Of a stretch of 6,249 nt of DNA, positions 1-5,425 are shown in pieces (positions within the stretch are counted from its first letter, which is position 1; each line of letters starts with the position of its first letter). The notes under the pieces were generated by a model. The model was not told the origin of the DNA and ran no database searches. It saw only the letters and a program-made list of their open reading frames with translations. The DNA is from an uncultured Ruminococcus sp. (GTDB lineage: Bacteria; Bacillota; Clostridia; Oscillospirales; Acutalibacteraceae): positions 1 through 6,249 of the forward strand of contig CACYDK010000125.1 in the NCBI GenBank assembly GCA_902773155.1. The letters are read 5' to 3'. The translations under genes were made by a program, and so were the position numbers.

Positions 1-682
1 ACTCGAAGTAGATCGGGAGGTTAGCGAGGTGAGTCTTAAATCTCCAGTCGGAGGAGCTGTCCATACCTGCGGATGTGAAGGCACCCTTAACTCCGAGAGC
101 GTCCTTGTTAGCCTGAATCTCGTCGGCTACAGTCTTGAGCTTCTCGAAAGAGTTGATTTCGTCGATGCTCTTTACAGAAGCAAAATCGCTGTCGCAATAC
201 TTCTGGAGAAGAGTCTTGTTATAGATGATACCATAGGACTCGATTACATAAGCGATACCCTTAACTGCGCCTTCGGTGTCCTTAAGAGCGAAGTCAGTAG
301 AAGTGAGCTGCTTGTAAATATCTGTGTCCTTAAGATCCATGCAGAAATCGTTCCACTTCTTAAGACCAACAGGGCCGTTAACCTGGAAAAGTGTGGGAGC
401 CTCTTCCTTATCGAGCTCAGAGGTAAGAGTCTGCTCATATGTACCCTCGGCGGCTGTTACAACAGTTACGGGGATGTTCTTTTCCTTTGTGTACTTCTTG
501 GCAAGCTTCTGCCAAGCTTCGTCCTGCTCGGGCTTAAAGTTAAGATAATAAACCTTACCCTTTGTAGCGTCGCCCTTGTCGCCTCCGTCGGAAGCGTTGT
601 TAGAACAGCCGGTAAAGGCAGCGGCGGTCATAAGACCGGCTAAACCGAGAGCGGCTATTCTCTTGATGGTTGAACCTTTCAT
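1..682 (-). CDS. ABC transporter extracellular solute-binding lipoprotein (sugar-type, family 1), 3' end cut by window
   Basis: The reading frame is open from an ATG at 682-680 to the left edge, giving about 227 residues of a protein family normally 400-550 long, so only the N-terminal part is visible. Residues 1-25 form a lipoprotein signal peptide: a basic start (KGSTIKR), a hydrophobic core, then lipobox FTGC with Cys26 as the predicted lipidated residue. A Ser/Asn/Gly/Asp-rich linker follows, then a strand beginning VYYLNFKPEQDEAW and the segments GTYEQTL, APTLFQVNG and YGIIYNKTLL, typical of bacterial family 1 binding proteins of CUT1 sugar importers. It would sit on the outer face of the membrane and deliver a ligand, probably an oligosaccharide, to a permease pair not seen here. 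The start is fixed by AAAGGGTGA six bases upstream and by the signal peptide. The substrate cannot be read from the sequence. The divergent YesL-like gene supports a carbohydrate-uptake role. Confidence 0.9.
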   Translation of the reverse strand, partial: MKGSTIKRIAALGLAGLMTAAAFTGCSNNASDGGDKGDATKGKVYYLNFKPEQDEAWQKLAKKYTKEKNIPVTVVTAAEGTYEQTLTSELDKEEAPTLFQVNGPVGLKKWNDFCMDLKDTDIYKQLTSTDFALKDTEGAVKGIAYVIESYGIIYNKTLLQKYCDSDFASVKSIDEINSFEKLKTVADEIQANKDALGVKGAFTSAGMDSSSDWRFKTHLANLPIYFE

Positions 683-688
683 AATAAA

Positions 689-697
689 TCACCCTTT
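689..697 (-). promoter_or_regulatory. Ribosome binding site of the solute-binding protein gene
   Basis: AAAGGGTGA reads on the minus strand six bases before the ATG at 682-680. It contains a GGGTGA core close to the anti-Shine-Dalgarno complement and supports this start, which also gives a complete lipoprotein signal peptide. Confidence 0.7.
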
Positions 698-765
698 AAA
701 AAAAGTATTTGGTTCATTAGGCGTCGAACCTCACGCTATGAGTTCAAAACTTCCTCATACTCAAA

Positions 766-794
766 ATAATATCACAGATTACGTTAATATGCAA
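766..794 (-). promoter_or_regulatory. Sigma-A-type promoter for the solute-binding protein gene
   Basis: On the minus strand, TTGCAT (794-789) and TATTAT (771-766) are separated by exactly 17 bases, and the -10 is preceded by TG plus one base, which makes it an extended -10. Transcription would start near 759, leaving an untranslated leader of about 75 bases before the ATG at 682. The match to the housekeeping consensus is strong. Two small dyads overlap the spacer and the start point and may be operator sites (see findings). Confidence 0.75.
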
Positions 795-947
795 GACTAT
801 TTTTGTTAATTATTTACTACAAATTTGTTTTTATTTTTGGAAAATTGGAGGTTGTTAATAATTTGTCAACCTTGCCCTGTTATTCTGTTTTTTTATCGAA
901 CGTAACATAATTGTAATTATATTTTTGTAGAAAAGGGCGCCGTACTG

Positions 948-956
948 TGGTAGAAT
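948..956 (+). promoter_or_regulatory. Candidate extended -10 promoter for the YesL-like gene
   Basis: TGGTAGAAT at 948-956 fits an extended -10 (TG, one base, TAGAAT) and would start transcription near 963, about 26 bases before the ATG at 989. The -35 is poor: TTGTAG at 925-930 has a 20-base spacer, and no better hexamer lies at 17. This is the best candidate in the region but is clearly weaker than the leftward promoter. Confidence 0.4.
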
Positions 957-974
957 TAACAGGAATTGAATAAT

Positions 975-980
975 AAAGGA
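975..980 (+). promoter_or_regulatory. Ribosome binding site deciding the start of the YesL-like gene
   Basis: AAAGGA at 975-980 lies eight bases before the ATG at 989. An in-frame ATG at 980 overlaps this site, and the only other purine stretch (AGGA at 961-964) is about 15 bases away, too far to serve it. The start at 989, giving MKNSAF, is therefore preferred over the longer MLCMKNSAF. Confidence 0.7.
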
Positions 981-988
981 TGTTGTGT

Positions 989-1810
989 ATGAAAAACTCA
1001 GCGTTTATACGCTTTTTCACCTGTTTTCCAAAGCTTTTTGCTGCAGGGTTCATTTACTCCGTATGTCTCGCGGCTTTCTCAGCGCTGTTCGTGCTTATCG
1101 GATACTTGCTTGGGTTCAACAATATCGTGATCTGGGGCCTGGGCATTATCCCTTCGGCTCCGCTTCTGGCAGGACTCAATATGGTAATAAGAAAAACCGC
1201 GGCCGAAAAGACCGACATTGAGTTTTCAAAGGTTTTCTTCGGAGCTGTCAGGGATAATTACAAGGCCTTTCTGCTTCACGGATTTGTGATCTATCTCATA
1301 GTGCAGTGCACATTCTTTGCAATTCTATACTACGGAGTTATGGCCTATCAGAACATAACCTACGCGTCCATACTGACAATATATATGCTCTTCACGGCGA
1401 TACTAGTCACAGCGATGTTCTACGTTGCGCTTATGAGTATAACCTACGAGCTAAGGCTCAGGGACGTTTATAAAAACGCCTTTATCCTGACCTTCGGAAA
1501 GATACTCAGGAATCTCGGAGCGATCGCGCTTGTGCTTTTGGTCTCCGCAACCGCCTTCTTCGCTATTCTGTATGCGGAGGGACCGCTGAGATGGACAGCG
1601 GTCGGACTTGTCTTTTTACTCTGTCCTCTTATCATCTGCTATATCGCGGTTTCCATCATATCAAAGGGAGTGCAGGAAAGCGTCGGCTCGTTTATTCCGG
1701 AACCCGAACCCGAGGAGGATGAATCCGAGCTTCAAAACGCTATTAAAAGCGCAGACGGCGACAGCGACTACGTATACGTAAACGGCAAGATGGTAAAAAT
1801 CGATAAATAA
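989..1810 (+). CDS. YesL/DUF624-family integral membrane protein
   Basis: The 273-residue product has about six hydrophobic helices (roughly residues 17-43, 47-67, 95-117, 123-152, 175-195 and 203-225). A cytoplasmic-looking segment lies between helices 2 and 3: a Pro/Ala-rich helix end (IIPSAPLLAGLN), a basic/polar stretch, then FSKVFFGAVRDNYKAF. This order (helix ending in a Pro-rich turn, short loop, F-x-x-F-F...N-[YF]-K) is what I recognise as the YesL/DUF624 family, whose genes commonly accompany CUT1 sugar ABC transporters; the biochemical role is unknown. Here it diverges from a sugar-type binding-protein gene, which fits. After the last helix comes an acidic Pro/Glu linker (about 235-248), then a tail with YVYVNGKMVK. 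Length and helix count are slightly above the shorter YesL proteins (about 200 residues). A perfect hairpin follows the stop. The family call is by pattern only. Confidence 0.75.
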   Translation: MKNSAFIRFFTCFPKLFAAGFIYSVCLAAFSALFVLIGYLLGFNNIVIWGLGIIPSAPLLAGLNMVIRKTAAEKTDIEFSKVFFGAVRDNYKAFLLHGFVIYLIVQCTFFAILYYGVMAYQNITYASILTIYMLFTAILVTAMFYVALMSITYELRLRDVYKNAFILTFGKILRNLGAIALVLLVSATAFFAILYAEGPLRWTAVGLVFLLCPLIICYIAVSIISKGVQESVGSFIPEPEPEEDESELQNAIKSADGDSDYVYVNGKMVKIDK

Positions 1811-1817
1811 ACGCCAC

Positions 1818-1860
1818 AACGGGCAGACAGCTTGTGAGCTGTCTGCCCGTTATTATTATC
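1818..1860 (+). terminator. Strong hairpin terminator between convergent genes
   Basis: Arms at 1818-1831 and 1838-1851 are perfectly complementary over 14 bp, GC-rich, with a six-base loop TTGTGA. On the plus strand the stem is followed by ATTATTATC, a T-rich but interrupted tail. It begins eight bases after the stop of the YesL-like gene. On the minus strand the same hairpin lies 15 bases beyond the carboxypeptidase stop, with tail GTGGCGTTTATTTA, a poor T-run. It probably serves mainly the rightward gene and may also end or protect the leftward transcript. Confidence 0.85.
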
Positions 1861-1866
1861 AGCTAA

Positions 1867-3219
1867 TCAGAAATTGCGGTATCTTCTGACGTTTCTTCTG
1901 CGCTTACGCGAGCGCCTTTTGATTATTGAACTTATTATTATGTATATAATAAGGAGTACAACGATTGCGACGATGACGACGATGAACCAATTGGAAAATA
2001 TGATACTCTGTACGACCGAAAGTACATACAGAATGCCGCTCCTTTCCACGCTCTCGGACGCTACGAGATTGACCGTAGCGAGTTTCTGCTTAGACGCAGC
2101 CTGTTTGCCGTTATAGTATACGGTAGCCTTTCCGATTATATCGCCCTTCTGAACCGGAGCGTCTATGCTCTTAGGAACCTTCTTTTCGATAACGATATCC
2201 TTTTCGTTGTAGTTTTTAGGGACTATAGCGTTTATGTTCTTCTCGGGTACAAGCTGGATGCTGTCCTTGCCCCAGGCGAGGTTTATCTTCTGCTCGCTTA
2301 TCGGGGTTTCTGAGGACGCAACCTGATTGAGCTCAAGCTCGGTGAGCGACCAGCGGAAAAGATCACGGGCGTCGAGCATTGTACCGTAGACGTCGTTTTC
2401 TTCCTTGATAGGATTCATAAGAAGAATGGCGAGGTATGTATATCCGTCGGCGCTTCCCATCGTTACGAGGCAATGGCCGGCTTCATCGGTAGTTCCCGTT
2501 TTAATTCCCTGTGCATACTGATAATAGTACTCTCCGCCGCGGTTCGGATCGATCATAAAGTTGGTGGTTGTCAGCGGATAATCGTCGTCCTGAACATAGT
2601 AGGTGGCAGTGTTGGTGATTGTGGAGAACTCCGGAAGAGTCAGCGCATACTGGGTGATCTTAGCCAGATCTACGGCTGTGGTATAGTGATCCTTGTCGTG
2701 CAGACCGTCGGGATTTGCAAAGTGAGTGTTTTTGCAGCCGAGTTCTTTAGCCTTATCGTTCATGATCTTTACGAATTTGTCGATGCTTCCGCCGCCTACA
2801 TAATCCGCGAGGATTACAGCCGCGTCGTTTCCGGAAGGAACCATCATCGAGTAAAGAAGGTCGATCACAGTCATCTTCTCGCCCACATGCGCCTCAACGT
2901 TCGCAACAGAGCTTCCCGTACCGTCGAGTATATCGAGGACATCCTGCTTGATCGGAACGAGGGTGTGCTCAAAATCATCGATATGCTCGGCAACTACTAT
3001 ATAAGTCATGATCTTTGTTGTTGACGCCGGATATCGCTTTTTCTCGGCCTCTACACTGTAGACGGTCTGTCCGGTGTCCATATTGATAAGCAGCGCTGTT
3101 TTTGAGCGGAGCTTGACCTTATTCTTGTAGTTAGCGGCTGACGCCGGAGCCGAAAGGCACGCAAAAGCCGTAAAAACAACAAGCATAATCGAAAGAATAA
3201 CAGAAATCTTCTTTTTCAT
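1867..3219 (-). CDS. D-alanyl-D-alanine carboxypeptidase (serine-type, PBP5/DacA-DacF family, peptidase S11)
   Basis: This 450-residue protein removes the terminal D-Ala from peptidoglycan pentapeptides at the outer face of the membrane, limiting cross-linking. It has a Sec signal peptide (basic MKKK, hydrophobic core, cleavage likely after ASA at residue 28). All three penicillin-binding signatures are intact: STTK at 66-69 with nucleophile Ser66 and Lys69, SGN at 129-131, and KTG at 240-242. The S11 segment ANPDGLHD (168-175) is also present. Residues about 305-390 look like the beta-rich PBP5 C-terminal domain. A single strong transmembrane helix (about 408-433) follows, then a 17-residue tail with 11 Arg/Lys, so the anchor is a true membrane span rather than the amphipathic helix of E. 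coli PBP5. The start is set by GGAGG six bases upstream and by the signal peptide. It has its own promoter downstream of recG and converges on the YesL-like gene. The class is certain; which Dac paralogue it is cannot be said. Confidence 0.95.
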   Translation of the reverse strand: MKKKISVILSIMLVVFTAFACLSAPASAANYKNKVKLRSKTALLINMDTGQTVYSVEAEKKRYPASTTKIMTYIVVAEHIDDFEHTLVPIKQDVLDILDGTGSSVANVEAHVGEKMTVIDLLYSMMVPSGNDAAVILADYVGGGSIDKFVKIMNDKAKELGCKNTHFANPDGLHDKDHYTTAVDLAKITQYALTLPEFSTITNTATYYVQDDDYPLTTTNFMIDPNRGGEYYYQYAQGIKTGTTDEAGHCLVTMGSADGYTYLAILLMNPIKEENDVYGTMLDARDLFRWSLTELELNQVASSETPISEQKINLAWGKDSIQLVPEKNINAIVPKNYNEKDIVIEKKVPKSIDAPVQKGDIIGKATVYYNGKQAASKQKLATVNLVASESVERSGILYVLSVVQSIIFSNWFIVVIVAIVVLLIIYIIISSIIKRRSRKRRRNVRRYRNF

Positions 3220-3225
3220 ACCTTA

Positions 3226-3230
3226 CCTCC
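3226..3230 (-). promoter_or_regulatory. Ribosome binding site of the D-Ala-D-Ala carboxypeptidase gene
   Basis: A full GGAGG (3230-3226, minus strand) stands six bases before the ATG at 3219-3217. It confirms the start that yields a complete signal peptide. Confidence 0.85.
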
Positions 3231-3264
3231 AATTATTGATACGGGAAAAACATTCCACAGAGCA

Positions 3265-3293
3265 ATTATAATACAATCTGCCGGGATTTACAA
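3265..3293 (-). promoter_or_regulatory. Sigma-A promoter of the D-Ala-D-Ala carboxypeptidase gene
   Basis: On the minus strand, TTGTAA (3293-3288) and a perfect TATAAT (3270-3265) are separated by 17 bases. Transcription would begin near 3258, leaving a leader of about 38 bases that includes the GGAGG site. The promoter lies wholly between the recG stop and the carboxypeptidase start, so this gene can be expressed without readthrough from recG. Confidence 0.85.
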
Positions 3294-3298
3294 GAGAA

Positions 3299-3340
3299 AA
3301 TTCGCTCAGTTCAGCGTAGAATTCGCTCAGTTCAGCGTAG
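3299..3340. repeat. Two perfect tandem copies of a 21-base unit covering the recG stop codon
   Basis: The unit AATTCGCTCAGTTCAGCGTAG occurs at 3299-3319 and again at 3320-3340 without mismatch, followed by three further matching bases (AAT). The right-hand copy contains the last recG codons (Ser-Thr-Leu-Asn) and its stop at 3329-3327. The left-hand copy repeats them just downstream. Each unit also contains the near-palindrome CGCT-N6-AGCG (3303-3316 and 3324-3337). The period of 21 keeps the reading frame, so a second in-frame stop follows the first. Confidence 0.95.
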
Positions 3341-5360
3341 AATCGTCAATTGAGCTGAATATTCGATTGATTTCGCTCTTTATTCCCCTATATCTGTCGT
3401 TATAAAGTCCATCCGCAGAAATATGATCTGCGATTTCCCGGGAAAGCTCGAGGTTTTTTGTATCGGCTAGGCTACTGATTTTCAGCTGAGGAAGTCCGTG
3501 CTGACGAGAGCCGAAGAAATCCCCGGGGCCTCTGAGCTTTAAATCGGCGTCGGCGATTTTGAAGCCGTCACGCGTGGCGCACATTATTTTGAGCCTCTCA
3601 TATGAGGTTTGAGCGCTGCTGTCGGAAACCAGAATGCAGTAGCTCTTATACTTTCCGCGGCCTACCCTTCCGCGAAGCTGGTGAAGCTGAGAGAGTCCGA
3701 AGCGCTCGGCGTTTTCGATCATCATTATCGTAGCGTTAGGGACATCCACTCCGACCTCGATCACGGTAGTTGCGACGAGGATCTTTACGCGGTTTTCGGC
3801 AAAGTCGAGCATTACGCTCTCTTTTTCGGAGGGCTTGAGCTTTCCGTGGAGTATTCCGATCGGGATATCGCTGAAATGATTCAGCATCAGCTCGGCGGCA
3901 TATTCCTCCGCCGAGGCGAGGTCTGTCTCCCCCTCCTCAACGAGCGGACATACAATATAAGCCTGTCTGCCCTCGCTGACCTGATTTCGGATAAAGCCCA
4001 GCGCGCGGTCTCGCTTTGAGGAATTAATAAGCAGAGTGTCGATAACCTGACGGCCGGGAGGAAGCTCGTCGATAACCGAAATATCAAGGTCGCCGAAAAT
4101 GATGAGCCCAAGTGTTCTGGGGATCGGAGTTGCGCTCATTACGAGAAGATGCGGACTTTCGCCCTTTGAGAGTAGCTTTGAACGCTGGCTTACCCCAAAC
4201 CGGTGCTGTTCATCCGTTACGACAAGACCCAGCCGTTTAAACTGAGTAGCGTCGGTTATCAACGCATGGGTACCTATGACAAGGTCGATCTCACCCTCTG
4301 CGAGCTCTTCGCGTATCCTATCCTTTTCGCTCTGCTTTACCGAGCCTGTAAGGAGTGCGATACGGACGCCCGTGTCTTTGAATATTTCCGATAAAGAATT
4401 ATAATGCTGTTCGGCAAGGATTTCGGTGGGTACCATAAAAGCGGACTGCATTCCGTTATTCGTTACCGTGTAGCATAACGAGGCCGCGACTACGGTTTTT
4501 CCTGAACCGACATCTCCCTGTACAAGTCGGTTCAGCGATCGCTCGGGCGATCTCATATCTTCAACGCAGTCTGCAATAACGCGCTTCTGAGCGCCTGTAA
4601 GCCTGTACGGGAGCAACTTGGCGAAGCTGTCTGAATAATCTGTCCTTATGATGTTTTTGTTCTCGGCTCTTTTATGAGCTTTAAGTCCGCGAAGACCCAA
4701 GTCTAGAGCCAAAAGCTCCTCGACCACAAGCCTTTTACGGGCTGTTTCGAGCGACGCTTTGTCCTTTGGAAAATGAATATTATCGAGGGCAAATTTTAAG
4801 CCGCAAAGGTTGTATTTCTCAAGTATTTCCGGAGGGATCGGATCGTTGACCTTCTCGGGGAGCATTTTTAATGCTTGCTTTACAGCCTTTACAACTGCGT
4901 TGTTGTTTAGCCCTGCGGTCAAGCTGTACACCGGGGCAATACCCGCGCCCTCGGCTTCGGAGGAAAAGCTCGGGCTCACCATACGGATTCCGTCGAGATC
5001 GCGGTTTATTTTTCCCCGGAAATAATAGGTCTCTCCGTATTTTAGCATTGATGAGATATAGCGGTTGTTAAAAAACACCAGCTCCATACCCCCGGATTCA
5101 TCGTACGCAACGGTTTTCGCGATGAATTTTGAGGTTCTGGTGTAACCCGAGTGAAACGGCGCGCTTATCTTGGCGCGAACGCAGACAGTCTCTCCGTCCG
5201 AAGCGTCAAGGATCTCACTGACCTCGGTCCAGTCGTCGTAGGTTCTGGGATAAAACGTTATCAGCTCACCTACGGAGCGGACTCCGAGCTTTTCAAAAAG
5301 CCGCGCTCGTTTGGCGCCGACTCCGTATAATTTTTCGATTGGGATGTTATATATTGACAT
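3327..5360 (-). CDS. recG: ATP-dependent DNA helicase RecG
   Basis: RecG is a monomeric superfamily 2 translocase that binds branched DNA and regresses stalled replication forks or migrates Holliday junctions. The 677-residue product has the family's normal length and layout. The N-terminal wedge/OB-fold region spans about residues 1-230 (helix-hairpin-helix-like VGAKRARLFEKLGV at 14-27, OB strands about 57-130). The first helicase domain has a Q-like motif (LTGAQKRV), Walker A GDVGSGKT at 282-289, Walker B DEQH at 383-386 and SAT at 409-411. The second has TTVIEVGVDVP at 531-541 and QLRGRVGRG at 561-569. The C-terminal RecG hairpin region, with DADLKLRGPGDFFGSRQHG near 604-622, is intact. 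The ATG at 5360-5358 gives the usual short N-terminus, although the ribosome binding site (CGGA, about eight bases upstream) is weak. It follows fakA after a terminator; no convincing own promoter is visible, so readthrough is likely. Its last codons are tandemly duplicated downstream. Confidence 0.98.
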   Translation of the reverse strand: MSIYNIPIEKLYGVGAKRARLFEKLGVRSVGELITFYPRTYDDWTEVSEILDASDGETVCVRAKISAPFHSGYTRTSKFIAKTVAYDESGGMELVFFNNRYISSMLKYGETYYFRGKINRDLDGIRMVSPSFSSEAEGAGIAPVYSLTAGLNNNAVVKAVKQALKMLPEKVNDPIPPEILEKYNLCGLKFALDNIHFPKDKASLETARKRLVVEELLALDLGLRGLKAHKRAENKNIIRTDYSDSFAKLLPYRLTGAQKRVIADCVEDMRSPERSLNRLVQGDVGSGKTVVAASLCYTVTNNGMQSAFMVPTEILAEQHYNSLSEIFKDTGVRIALLTGSVKQSEKDRIREELAEGEIDLVIGTHALITDATQFKRLGLVVTDEQHRFGVSQRSKLLSKGESPHLLVMSATPIPRTLGLIIFGDLDISVIDELPPGRQVIDTLLINSSKRDRALGFIRNQVSEGRQAYIVCPLVEEGETDLASAEEYAAELMLNHFSDIPIGILHGKLKPSEKESVMLDFAENRVKILVATTVIEVGVDVPNATIMMIENAERFGLSQLHQLRGRVGRGKYKSYCILVSDSSAQTSYERLKIMCATRDGFKIADADLKLRGPGDFFGSRQHGLPQLKISSLADTKNLELSREIADHISADGLYNDRYRGIKSEINRIFSSIDDSTLN

Positions 5361-5379
5361 TGTAATTATCCGTTGGATA

Positions 5380-5414
5380 TAGAAAAAGCCGGCTCGTAAA
5401 AAACTGAGCCGGCT
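5380..5414 (-). terminator. Rho-independent terminator downstream of fakA
   Basis: On the minus strand the arm AGCCGGCTC (5414-5406), a ten-base loop and the arm GAGCCGGCT (5395-5387) form a perfect 9-bp GC-rich stem followed at once by TTTTTCT (5386-5380). It starts 11 bases after the fakA stop and ends about 20 bases before the recG start. Its position inside an otherwise conserved gene pair suggests attenuation of recG relative to fakA. Confidence 0.88.
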
Positions 5415-5425
5415 ATTGTGATTAA

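Larger units (their letters stand above)
683..988. other. AT-rich divergent intergenic region between the binding-protein and YesL-like genes
   Basis: This 306-base stretch has no credible gene. It holds the leader and promoter of the leftward binding-protein gene (683-794) and the probable promoter and ribosome binding site of the rightward gene (948-980). The middle, about 800-930, is very AT-rich, with a perfect ten-base palindrome ACAAATTTGT at 819-828. A short rightward frame that covers 576-809 is a shadow of the binding-protein gene running into the leader. I saw no tRNA, no riboswitch-like fold and no terminator here. Confidence 0.7.

Noticed and set aside
29..643. A 204-residue rightward open frame
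   Set aside because: It is antisense to the solute-binding lipoprotein, whose signal peptide, lipobox, promoter and ribosome binding site are all clear; the rightward product has no recognisable domain.
819..828. Palindrome ACAAATTTGT in the divergent intergenic region
   Set aside because: It is a perfect ten-base palindrome but made almost wholly of A and T in an AT-rich stretch; there is no second copy to support a binding site.
841..869. A perfect TTGACA on the minus strand (869-864) as an upstream promoter
   Set aside because: The hexamer at the right distance is AATTTT, a poor -10, and a much better promoter lies downstream at 794-766.
2473..3024. A 183-residue rightward open frame inside the carboxypeptidase gene
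   Set aside because: It is a shadow of a gene with all its catalytic motifs intact; there is no convincing ribosome binding site or family resemblance.
3609..4019. A 136-residue rightward open frame inside recG
   Set aside because: It is antisense to the conserved second helicase domain of RecG and has no recognisable features of its own.
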